Positions 35,809 to 44,184 of a stretch of DNA of 64,000 nucleotides are shown here, in pieces (position 1 is the stretch's first letter; each line of letters opens with the position of its first letter). Position numbers and translations under genes: made by a program. This DNA comes from UBA7359 sp038142205. GTDB lineage: Bacteria; Pseudomonadota; Gammaproteobacteria; Eutrophobiales; Eutrophobiaceae. Where the stretch lies: positions 1,302,001 to 1,366,000 of the forward strand of contig JAYQJO010000001.1 in the NCBI GenBank assembly GCA_038142205.1, given 5' to 3'. The notes under the pieces were generated by a model. It did no database searches. It was not told the DNA's origin and was given only the letters and a program-made list of their open reading frames with translations.

Positions 35809-36846
35809 TTATTCAGATTTTGTTTTTAGTGTCAAGCGCCATTTTTCAATATTTTCATCCGATATTTTTTGTGGGTATTCCTTTCTGGCTTGTGCAAAAA
35901 TGGCTTGTCTGAGTTGTAAATTAGCTTGATTCGTTAATAACTGACGAATTTGTGGGGCAACCTGCGTTAATTCCAATTGTTCTGAATCAATAATTTCCCC
36001 TCTTTTAAGAATATGTAATCCGGCTTCAGATTCAACTAGCGTGCTCAACTCACTCTCTTTTAAAGCCAATAACGGTTTTTTCATTTCTGGTAGTAAGTCA
36101 TCTGTTTTCAATAACCCCATATAACCGCTCAATTGCTTACTTTGCTCATGCTCTGATTCTGTAAGAGCGGTTGCTGAAAAATCTTTTTTTCCTTTTTTTA
36201 TATCAGCAATTATTTTACTTACTTTCTCTTTTAATTGAGCATTTTCCTGTTCACTTTCAAACTTTTTAAAAAAGATTTGCCAAACATGAACTCGTTCAGG
36301 CACAACGAACTTTTCTTTATTCGATTCAAAATATTCAGCTATTTGCTGATCATTGGGAAAATCTTTCGGCAATTTGCTCGCGACTAATCGGTTAAGATAA
36401 GCCTCTCGTAAAATATTCTCGGCACTTCGACGCATTAAAAACTCAACGTTGCGATCCTGCTCAACCTTATTTGTCACTGCTGCTGCAACAGCTGAGGCAT
36501 TACTTACTTCATTTTCAATAGCTTGCTTAAACAATGCAGGATCAGCCAAAATCTTATTACGCTCCTGCTCGCTTAAATTGGCAACGAGTAAAGAAACATA
36601 ATCAAGATCAATTTGTCGAGTTATCGATTCTCTTGGTTGCGAGGATTTAGCCCAATCTTTCTCAGTATCTCTAGATGCAGTTTTCTGTTTTTCTCCCTGC
36701 TCCTCATTTTCAGCAATTTCTGGCTGCTCTTCCTCCAAACCCAGTAGCTGTTTCACTGAGAACGCGGCGACCATTGAAGTTTGAGATAAAACAAAAACTA
36801 AACCAATAACTAATACTACTAAAACAGCTTTAAAATTTTTAATCAT
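35809..36846 (-). CDS. Periplasmic parvulin-type peptidyl-prolyl isomerase (PpiC/SurA-like)
   Basis: 345 residues. An N-terminal signal or anchor segment (residues about 8-28, AVLVVLVIGLVFVLSQ) is followed by a Glu/Lys-rich linker and a helical N-terminal domain. A parvulin domain follows at about residues 190-285 (VPERVHVWQIFFKKF, LSGYMGLLKTDDLLPEM, VESEAGLHILKR), then a C-terminal helix. The family catalyses proline isomerisation and chaperones outer-membrane and secreted proteins. In Bordetella the periplasmic parvulin Par27 binds the TpsA protein FHA. Position next to tpsB suggests a similar service here, although a terminator lies between. Confidence 0.85.
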   Translation of the reverse strand: MIKNFKAVLVVLVIGLVFVLSQTSMVAAFSVKQLLGLEEEQPEIAENEEQGEKQKTASRDTEKDWAKSSQPRESITRQIDLDYVSLLVANLSEQERNKILADPALFKQAIENEVSNASAVAAAVTNKVEQDRNVEFLMRRSAENILREAYLNRLVASKLPKDFPNDQQIAEYFESNKEKFVVPERVHVWQIFFKKFESEQENAQLKEKVSKIIADIKKGKKDFSATALTESEHEQSKQLSGYMGLLKTDDLLPEMKKPLLALKESELSTLVESEAGLHILKRGEIIDSEQLELTQVAPQIRQLLTNQANLQLRQAIFAQARKEYPQKISDENIEKWRLTLKTKSE

Positions 36847-37094
36847 CTTTGAACATCTAATTTTTTAAGTTGAGTTTATTAATTATCTTATCATCATAAA
36901 TTACTAATATTTATAAAAACTTGCTCATAACTATATTTTACCTGCTAACTTTATGTTGTAAGATGACGACTAACTGTTAAATGGAAAATTAAATTCTATT
37001 CCTGAGAAGGACTGATTTTAACAGAATATCAATTCGTCATTAATATTCATGTTATTATGTGTATGTTTTTAAAGAATAATCAGAACCAATAATT

Positions 37095-38003
37095 ATGTCA
37101 CCAAAAACGACTAACTTAGCCACAATGTTCGCTGACATTAGCGGCAGTACTCGCTTATTTGAAGTACTCGGCGATGCAACTGCCAGAGTCACGGTATCAG
37201 ATACTCTGGAATTATTAACAAAAGTAATCCACTTACATAATGGCACCGTCATCAAAACGATTGGCGATGAAGTAATGTGCACCTTTCCGACAGCAGATGA
37301 TTCAGCTAACGCAGCAACAGAAATGCAGGAAACACTGGAAGATGCGAATGAAATGCGCGATGAGGGTTCACCAGAAATAAAAATCAGGGTTGGCATGCAT
37401 TTTGGCCCCGCATTATTAGAAGGCGGCGATGTTTTTGGTGACGCTGTAAACGTTGCCGCAAGAATGGCCGCACAAGCGAAAGGTGGTCAGATTATTACAA
37501 CAAAATCGACGGTCGATTTACTTCCGCCTATTATGAGAGCCAGCACACGATTTGTTGACAGAGCCCCTATTAAAGGCAAGAAAGAAGATATCGAAATTTT
37601 CGAAATCATCTGGCAGGAAGAAGATGTCACACGTATGGCAACAGGCATGATGGAAGAAATGCCTAAAATCCCGCAAGTTTCACTTGAAGTATCGTATGGC
37701 GGCAAAACCGTTGTCCTAGATCAGGATAAATCCGGTTTAGTCATGGGTAGAAGTCAGGCCTGTGACCTACCCATAAACGAAAAACTCGCATCAAGGCAAC
37801 ATGTTCGCATCGAACTGCGCCGTAATAAATTTTTTATCATAGATCAAAGCACGAACGGTTCTCATATCAGTATGGAAAACTCAGAAGATGCATTTTTAAG
37901 AAGAGAAGAAATGCATGTCACAGCTAATGGGAAAATTAGTTTGGGAAAGTCTTTCGCAGAAGACCCTACTGAAATAGTTACGTTTGTACTGAAGTCATCA
38001 TAA
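37095..38003 (+). CDS. Class III adenylate/guanylate cyclase with C-terminal FHA domain
   Basis: 302 residues, no membrane segment. The cyclase domain (about 8-170) shows metal-binding aspartates in ATMFADISGSTRLFE and TIGDEVMCTF, a Lys just before the second (IKTIGDE), and the Asn/Arg pair in DAVNVAARM, so it should be catalytic. An FHA domain (about 200-300) has GRSQ, SRQH and STNGSH, the phospho-threonine binding loops. The stop is four bases before the PP2C gene, so the operon starts here. The FHA domain is a plausible reader of the phosphorylated repeats in the kinase two genes downstream. Adenylate rather than guanylate specificity is likely but not proven. Confidence 0.9.
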   Translation: MSPKTTNLATMFADISGSTRLFEVLGDATARVTVSDTLELLTKVIHLHNGTVIKTIGDEVMCTFPTADDSANAATEMQETLEDANEMRDEGSPEIKIRVGMHFGPALLEGGDVFGDAVNVAARMAAQAKGGQIITTKSTVDLLPPIMRASTRFVDRAPIKGKKEDIEIFEIIWQEEDVTRMATGMMEEMPKIPQVSLEVSYGGKTVVLDQDKSGLVMGRSQACDLPINEKLASRQHVRIELRRNKFFIIDQSTNGSHISMENSEDAFLRREEMHVTANGKISLGKSFAEDPTEIVTFVLKSS

Positions 38004-38007
38004 GCAA

Positions 38008-38757
38008 ATGAGTGGCGTAAATTCGACGAATAAACCTGGTTCATTGTCATGGCATTCTTATGGCATTACGGATGTCGGCAAAGTTCGTAAGCATAATGAA
38101 GACTCTATGCTTGAACGCACAGAAGCAGGCATGTGGGTTGTGGCTGATGGTATGGGTGGCCATGATGGTGGTGACCTAGCAAGCCAAATGATTGTCAATA
38201 CATTAAGAAAGATACATGAAGGTCTATCTCTGGAAAGATACATTGACGATGTTGAAGACTCTTTAATAGAAGTCAATAAAAACCTCATTCAAATAGCAAG
38301 CGAAAGATCAAAAAGAACAACGATAGGCAGTACCGTCGTTATGATGTTAGCTTATGAAAATTATTGTGTTTACTTATGGGCCGGAGATAGTCGCTTATAC
38401 CGTTTACGTGATAACGAATTGCGTCAGATGACAACCGACCATTCTCAAGTTGAACAGTATGTAGAGCAAGGTCTGATTTCTAGAGAAGAAGCTGCTGTTC
38501 ATCCACACGGTAATATGATTACACGCGCTGTCGGCGCTTCTCAAAGCTTTTTTCTTGATATGGGTATACAGGAAATGCAAAAAGGCGACCGCTATCTATT
38601 ATGTAGCGACGGCTTAACCAAGCATACGCTTGATTTTGAGTTCGAAGAAAGACTCGGTAACGGTAGCGCGGAAGACATTTGTAAAGAATTAATCGATTTA
38701 ACATTAGATCGTGGTGCTGGTGATAATGTCACCGCAATTGTTATTGATATAGATTAA
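38008..38757 (+). CDS. PP2C-family Ser/Thr protein phosphatase
   Basis: 249 residues, single PPM domain. Metal-binding aspartates are in VVADGMGGHDGGDLAS and near the end in DRGAGDNVTAIVIDID. Also present are NEDSMLERT at the N-terminus and YLLCSDGLTKH. It matches the stand-alone bacterial PppA/PstP-type phosphatases. It lies between the FHA-cyclase and the kinase and is expected to reverse the kinase's phosphorylations. Intact, no membrane anchor. Confidence 0.95.
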   Translation: MSGVNSTNKPGSLSWHSYGITDVGKVRKHNEDSMLERTEAGMWVVADGMGGHDGGDLASQMIVNTLRKIHEGLSLERYIDDVEDSLIEVNKNLIQIASERSKRTTIGSTVVMMLAYENYCVYLWAGDSRLYRLRDNELRQMTTDHSQVEQYVEQGLISREEAAVHPHGNMITRAVGASQSFFLDMGIQEMQKGDRYLLCSDGLTKHTLDFEFEERLGNGSAEDICKELIDLTLDRGAGDNVTAIVIDID

Positions 38758-38781
38758 GTTATAGCTTTAAGGAGTTTTACA

Positions 38782-41700
38782 TTGGCAGACTTTAAAACGG
38801 CTCTTGATGCGTTAGCAAAAGATGAAATTCAATTGGATTCGTTATCGAATCAAATTGATAGTTTGCTTGCAAAAAATCCTAAGTTTGCTACTAAAATGCT
38901 TACCCAGCTGGATGAGTCTTTTGAAGAAAAGAAGCTTGATGATAAACAATATGCGCAGCTAAAACGTCAAATCAATGAGTTTAGACGTACTCATGCATCA
39001 GAAACCGAAGATGATTCAGCCGCTGACTCTGATGCAACAGTACTTTCAGAAGACTCAATTGTTGAAATGGATGATGATGAAGACGCAACGGCCATTAATC
39101 AAAACACAGCTTCTGTCGATTCGGAAGATGCAACGGCCATTAATCAAAGCACAGCTTCCGTCGATTCGGAAGATGCCACCGCTATCAATGAAGCTGTTAC
39201 AGAACCTGATGATGAAGACGCTACAGCCATAAATCAAAACACGGCTTCTGTCGATTCGGAAGATGCCACCGCTATCAATGAGTCTGTTACAGAATCCGAT
39301 GATGAAGACGCTACAGCCATAAATCAAAATACGCCTTCTGCCGATTCGGAAGATGCCACCGCTATCAATGAAAAAACAAAAGTACTCAGCGATGACGAGG
39401 ATTCCACCGCTATCAATGAAGCAACAGCTGTTATGGAAAAACCGGCTGCTGCTGATGGCTCTGATTTCTTTGATATTAGTATGCCAGATTCAAGTACCAA
39501 CGCGCCTACAATTACTGGCGCTACTGGACCAGCACCTACTGATTGGGGTGAACCTGTACCAACTGGCGATCTGAGTGGCGGCTATGGTGAAGGTTCAATA
39601 ATCAAACAGAGATTTAAACTTGAAAAAGTGCTCGGTATTGGTGGTATGGGTAAAGTGTACAAAGCACTTGACCTGTTAAAAGCTGAAGCAAAAGATAAAA
39701 AGCCACACGTTGCAATTAAGCTTTTGAACGATGACTTCAAGGATCACCCTGAAGCATTCATCTCTCTACAACGTGAATCTAGTCGTCAACAAAAGCTAGC
39801 TCACCCTAATATTGCCACCATCTACGATTTTGATCGTGTCGGTGGACCGAATACACCTGTCTACATCACGATGGAATTGATGGAAGGTATGGAGTTAAAG
39901 GATTACATCAAGAAAAAAGTTCGCCCTAAAGGTGGTCTTGATTTTGATGAAGCTTATGACATTATCAGGCAGTTAGGCTTGGGTTTAATTTATGCGCATG
40001 AACGTAATTTGGTGCATTCTGATTTTAAACCGGGTAATGCATTCATGTGTGATGATGGCACCGTTAAAACACTCGACTTTGGTATCGCACGCGCAGTAAA
40101 AAATCCGGTTACCGGCGAAGCAGAAAAAACATTATTCGACCCAGGCAAACTCGGCGCATTAACACCGGCATACGCGAGTTTGGAAATGCTTGAAGGTGAA
40201 GAACCTGATACACGTGACGATACTTATGCACTCGGTTGCACAGCATACGAACTGCTAACAACTAAACACCCTTTTAATAAGCTGCCAGCTAATAAAGCAA
40301 AAGAAAATAATCTTGTAGCACCTTATATAAAGAAATTAAATAAGAAACAGAATCGGGCATTACGCCGTGCTATTGCGTTTAATCGTGAAGATCGTAGTCC
40401 TAACGTTGCCCATTTTCTGGAAGAGTTTGAAGGTAAAGCAACCTGGTACAAAAACCCGTTTGTTATTGCTGCAGCAGTATTAATCATTATTAGCTTGATG
40501 CTATTTGCACCTGCTATGGATTATCTACATGAGCAAAAGCTTGAAGGAATGATTGCTGACTTATCAGTTGAACAAATCAGCACTCAGGATATTGCTAACA
40601 AACTGGATGAAATTTTATTACTTGAACCAGCAGATCAATCAACTGTAACGGGTGATGATAATGCCAAGGAATCTATTCAAAATTATTTTAGCGATAAAGT
40701 TGCTGGCTTGATCGATATTAGTGGTCAATCTTATAACTTCCCTGCGGCAGACGGTGTTATTGATGAAATTGCCAAGTTTTATCCTGACTCTATTTTCTTA
40801 CAAGAACAAACAGCTTTGGTTGCTGCTGGTAAAAAACAAATTATTAACGGCTTAAATAAAGAGTTTCTTGCTGCTCTGAAAGATCCTAGTTTAGTCGATA
40901 GTACCAGTGTCATCCTCGGTAAAATAAAAAGTATTGGTCCGGACCATGCTTTACTTAAAGATGCCAGACCAAGTAATGCATATCGAATATTTGCATTAGA
41001 TAAGTTTAATGAAGGTGATTTTGACGGCGCATTAGAGCTAGTACGCTCTGGTTTATCTTTATCTAATAATAGTCCTCGATTACAAGACTTGGAAAAACGA
41101 ATATTAAATGCACAAAAAGTGGCTCAACTGGAATCAGATATTCAAGCGATTGAAGGACAACTGGCTTCATTGTCTGATTATAAAACTCAGGAAACTGCTA
41201 TTGTCGAATTGGCAACGCTAAAGCCAGATAGTCAAGTAATTACCAAACTTTCCTCTGCATTCAAACCACTTGTTGATTCAAAACTGTCAACAATTTTGGG
41301 TTCAGGTACACGCGATGAGGCAATCACGTTTGCATCTGAATACAGCGATTTAATGAACGGACTACAACTTAACAAACAATTAACTGAAGTTAAGTTAGCA
41401 CATCTTAGTGGTAATGCGCGTAATCAAGCTATTGCTGAATTAGTCACCGCTGACGTTACAAATATAGAAGCAGCTTTATCTGATGTAAAAGTCGGTGATG
41501 CGCAATGGGAAACCAGTTTATTGAAAAACCTTCAGGAACTTGAAACGTTAATTAATGATCATAACTATGCAGAAGAAGGCAACCTGATTTTATTCAGAAG
41601 CAAAATAGCTGAAGAATACGTTGCCAAAGCAAATGAAGCTTTAGTGACTGACCGTTTTGATGCTGCAGATGACTTTGTAAATGCTGGTGAACGACTTGCT

Positions 41701-43419
41701 CCTGGATTTTCTGAATTAACAGATATGCGTAATGTCATTTCTAGTGCACGAGCTGAATCAGAACGTTTAGCTCGAGTTGAAGCGAATAAATCTGACTTTA
41801 TAACCTATACCGACGCTGACAATATTAATGATGCCTATAAAGTGTATGATTTATTAAAGCAAGATCTCTCCGAAATAGACGACTTTATATCTTTTCAGGC
41901 TCCGCAAATGTTAGCTGATAGTTATGGTCGAATTGCTAAAAAGACGGCTGAAACAAAAGATTTTAAAACGGCATATAGCTTTGTTACTAAAGGTTTGGAA
42001 CTCGATCCAACCAACGCAACATTGGATAATTTAAAGTTAGAGTATCAAGCAGAAGCTAACATAATCGAATTGACTGAATTATTCGAATCAGGCACCTCAT
42101 TTCCAAATGACATCAGACTAAAGATCAGTCAAATTGAAACAACAAACCCTGCTCGTTATTCAGAGTTTAGTAAGGCTTCAGCGAAAATTTTAGTTGATAG
42201 AATCAATGACCTTAGATCAACAAATGAAAATGCAGCGGCTGGATTAGCGCAAACAGCCTCGATTTTATTTCCTGCCGATGCAACATTGGCAAACCTTCGT
42301 TCAGAATTACAGCTTCAACCTTGGCCAGGCATTGCTGAAGCGCAAAAAGCACTGAAAGCTGGAAACCTAACCTTGGCAGCTGAGCTAAAAGATGAAGCTC
42401 AATCAGAATATTCAACCTACCCTGATTACACTAAGTTTGTTGAAATTTTAGACAAACGTATAGAAGTAGTGAACGCTGAATACAACGCTTATGTGGAAGA
42501 TAAAGAAGCTGCCGGTGAAAACTATGATGACCTTAGGGTTTCAAAACGATTATTTCAACGTTTAAAAAATAAGTGGCTCGACAACCCTAATTATGAAGAT
42601 GAAGAAAAAGCATTAAACAAACTTATTGCAAAGCATAAACCCTCTACGAAGAAATTTTTAACTGCTGAAACGGGATCTCTTGATGCATTATCAACAACAA
42701 ATACGACACCGGGTGCTACATCTACTTCTACAAATAAAGCAAGTACTGTCAGAGAAACTTCTTGGGAGCCTGTAGTAAGCGACTCTGAGTGTACTAGCAG
42801 ATTAGCCAGTTATGGAAAAAGAGCAAAAGCTGTTTGCTTTGACATGATACATGCAAAAGCACGCGGTCCATTAATGGTAGTAATCCCTGATGGCGAAGGA
42901 ATGGATACCTCTTTTGCTATTAGTAAGTATGAAATTTCAGTTAGTGACTGGAGTAAATATTGTATTCTCAGTGGCACATGCCAACCGATAAAGGATAAAG
43001 CAGTAAAAAATGATCCTATTACTGAAATCTCATTACAACAAGTTGAAGAATACACAAGCTGGCTATCCAAACGAACTGGCAAGACATACCGCTTACCAAC
43101 AAATGTGGAATGGGAATACGCAGCAAATGCCGCAGGTAAACAACCTAAGAAAGACTATAACTGTCAGGTAAAAGTACAGGAAAAACTAATAAAAGGAACA
43201 GGTGTTATCAGTGTCAAATCAGGTAAATCTAATGGATGGGGTTTAAAAAATTATGTCGGCAATGTTCAGGAATGGGTGACTGATGATAATTCAACTCTTG
43301 TTCGAGGAGGGGCTTATACTGATCCTCATGCAAAATGTGAAATTGCTATAGCGCGTGACCATAATGGAGACGCTGATAATATCACCGGTTTTCGACTCAT
43401 ACGCGAAGATATTCTTTAA
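38782..43419 (+). CDS. Membrane Ser/Thr protein kinase with N-terminal ATAIN repeats and periplasmic FGE-like domain
   Basis: 1,545 residues. TTG start at 38782 with strong AAGGAG seven bases upstream. Layout: helical N-terminus (1-75); eight acidic ATAIN repeats of 15 residues (97-216); kinase domain (about 278-550) with GIGGMGKVYKA, the lysine in VAIKLL, catalytic loop HSDFKPGN and LDFGIAR; membrane helix at about 559-577; a long helical periplasmic part (580-1330); and an FGE/sulfatase-modifying-factor-like domain (1362-1545) with RLPTNVEWEYAA, GNVQEWV and GFRLI. The catalytic loop lacks the Arg of HRD, so this is a non-RD kinase. Aligned with FGE, the second active-site Cys is kept (HAKC) but the first is Asp, so formylglycine synthesis is unlikely. 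Likely senses something in the periplasm. Confidence 0.92.
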   Translation: MADFKTALDALAKDEIQLDSLSNQIDSLLAKNPKFATKMLTQLDESFEEKKLDDKQYAQLKRQINEFRRTHASETEDDSAADSDATVLSEDSIVEMDDDEDATAINQNTASVDSEDATAINQSTASVDSEDATAINEAVTEPDDEDATAINQNTASVDSEDATAINESVTESDDEDATAINQNTPSADSEDATAINEKTKVLSDDEDSTAINEATAVMEKPAAADGSDFFDISMPDSSTNAPTITGATGPAPTDWGEPVPTGDLSGGYGEGSIIKQRFKLEKVLGIGGMGKVYKALDLLKAEAKDKKPHVAIKLLNDDFKDHPEAFISLQRESSRQQKLAHPNIATIYDFDRVGGPNTPVYITMELMEGMELKDYIKKKVRPKGGLDFDEAYDIIRQLGLGLIYAHERNLVHSDFKPGNAFMCDDGTVKTLDFGIARAVKNPVTGEAEKTLFDPGKLGALTPAYASLEMLEGEEPDTRDDTYALGCTAYELLTTKHPFNKLPANKAKENNLVAPYIKKLNKKQNRALRRAIAFNREDRSPNVAHFLEEFEGKATWYKNPFVIAAAVLIIISLMLFAPAMDYLHEQKLEGMIADLSVEQISTQDIANKLDEILLLEPADQSTVTGDDNAKESIQNYFSDKVAGLIDISGQSYNFPAADGVIDEIAKFYPDSIFLQEQTALVAAGKKQIINGLNKEFLAALKDPSLVDSTSVILGKIKSIGPDHALLKDARPSNAYRIFALDKFNEGDFDGALELVRSGLSLSNNSPRLQDLEKRILNAQKVAQLESDIQAIEGQLASLSDYKTQETAIVELATLKPDSQVITKLSSAFKPLVDSKLSTILGSGTRDEAITFASEYSDLMNGLQLNKQLTEVKLAHLSGNARNQAIAELVTADVTNIEAALSDVKVGDAQWETSLLKNLQELETLINDHNYAEEGNLILFRSKIAEEYVAKANEALVTDRFDAADDFVNAGERLAPGFSELTDMRNVISSARAESERLARVEANKSDFITYTDADNINDAYKVYDLLKQDLSEIDDFISFQAPQMLADSYGRIAKKTAETKDFKTAYSFVTKGLELDPTNATLDNLKLEYQAEANIIELTELFESGTSFPNDIRLKISQIETTNPARYSEFSKASAKILVDRINDLRSTNENAAAGLAQTASILFPADATLANLRSELQLQPWPGIAEAQKALKAGNLTLAAELKDEAQSEYSTYPDYTKFVEILDKRIEVVNAEYNAYVEDKEAAGENYDDLRVSKRLFQRLKNKWLDNPNYEDEEKALNKLIAKHKPSTKKFLTAETGSLDALSTTNTTPGATSTSTNKASTVRETSWEPVVSDSECTSRLASYGKRAKAVCFDMIHAKARGPLMVVIPDGEGMDTSFAISKYEISVSDWSKYCILSGTCQPIKDKAVKNDPITEISLQQVEEYTSWLSKRTGKTYRLPTNVEWEYAANAAGKQPKKDYNCQVKVQEKLIKGTGVISVKSGKSNGWGLKNYVGNVQEWVTDDNSTLVRGGAYTDPHAKCEIAIARDHNGDADNITGFRLIREDIL
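39070..39429 (+). repeat. 45-bp coding repeats (eight ATAIN units)
   Basis: Encodes eight units of the type (D/S)(D/S)ED(A/S)TAIN(Q/E). The central Thr is at residues 103, 118, 133, 148, 163, 178, 193 and 209, a period of 15 (last step 16). Two spacer types alternate (QNTASV-like and EAVTEP-like). A degenerate forerunner, DATVL, lies at residue 86. Confidence 0.93.
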
Positions 43420-43431
43420 GACAGGTAAAAA

Positions 43432-44160
43432 ATGAGCAGACAAACTTTACGTGGATTGGCAAAAGATTATGCCAAAGGCGTCATAGACAAAGATAAGTAC
43501 CGTAAATCACGCACTGATTTAATTCGGGGTATTACTGCAGGGAAAATTGAAGTTAAACCTATCAATTATATTCAACCACTTAGGCCTTCCGATAACTCTG
43601 ATGACGATATAACAGAAGGTAGAAATAGAGACGGGGAAACCACACAGATAACATCACCAGATCAAGTTTCAGCTAAACCTAAAGCAGAAGTGACACCGTC
43701 AACACCAGTTAAAGCCAAGAAAGTTACAAACAAGAATAAATCAAACCATGTATTTATTATCATTAGCATTGTTTTTGTTTTAGCTTTAATAATTGCAGTT
43801 GTACTTTTTTATCCTAAACCACCCGAAACAAATAGCTCAGCAAATCCGGCAACTGATACAGCACGCGTCAGTACAGTTGGAGAAGTTTTAATCGGAAAGT
43901 TTCTTAATGAGAAAGACTGGAGTGATAAAAACCTTAAAAAATTTGTTGAATCATGGACTGCATTATCACAAGAAGACAAAAATGCAGTCATTGATACAAA
44001 CCGTATGCAACGTTTAAAAGCGACAATTTATGATCAATTTCTAAAAGGAAAAGCATTGGAAAGTATTGACGCTGAAAAAGCAATAGAAAAACAACAGAAA
44101 CTATTCGACTTTGCTAACGCAATCGGGATTGTTGACTCCCGATTGCTTATTGAAAATTAA
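43432..44160 (+). CDS. Single-pass membrane protein at the end of the kinase operon, unknown
   Basis: 242 residues. A basic cytoplasmic N-terminus (LRGLAKDYAKGVIDKDKYRKSR) is followed by an acidic/Thr-rich linker with GETTQITSP. One membrane helix lies at about residues 105-126 (FIIISIVFVLALIIAVVLF), then a Ser/Thr/Pro linker and a mainly helical outer domain. Its N-terminus recalls the kinase's DDKQYAQLKRQINEFR region in composition and spacing, which might be a shared small domain. The start lies 12 bases after the kinase stop. Not recognised; a kinase substrate or partner is a reasonable guess. Confidence 0.75.
   Translation: MSRQTLRGLAKDYAKGVIDKDKYRKSRTDLIRGITAGKIEVKPINYIQPLRPSDNSDDDITEGRNRDGETTQITSPDQVSAKPKAEVTPSTPVKAKKVTNKNKSNHVFIIISIVFVLALIIAVVLFYPKPPETNSSANPATDTARVSTVGEVLIGKFLNEKDWSDKNLKKFVESWTALSQEDKNAVIDTNRMQRLKATIYDQFLKGKALESIDAEKAIEKQQKLFDFANAIGIVDSRLLIEN
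44119..44146 (+). terminator. Perfect 10-bp stem-loop overlapping the end of the kinase-operon CDS
   Basis: GCAATCGGGA and TCCCGATTGC pair perfectly around an eight-base loop, with CTTATTGAAAATTAATT after it. The stem is GC-rich and inside the last 14 codons of the preceding gene. The tail is AT-rich but lacks a true T run, so it may be a terminator or a 3' end stabiliser. Confidence 0.5.
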
Positions 44161-44184
44161 TTAAGACTCGAGACAGCGCCCTCT

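Noticed and set aside
37055..39327. Minus-strand ORFs opposite the cyclase, PP2C and kinase repeat region
   Set aside because: The plus strand has complete catalytic domains. The opposite ORFs are low-complexity shadows.
38782..43419. Sulfatase activation by the FGE-like domain
   Set aside because: One of the two active-site cysteines is replaced by Asp and no sulfatase gene is nearby.
37095..44160. Type VI secretion regulatory module (kinase, PP2C, FHA)
   Set aside because: No tss gene is present, the FHA domain is on a cyclase and the kinase has an FGE-like end. The composition alone does not indicate T6SS.
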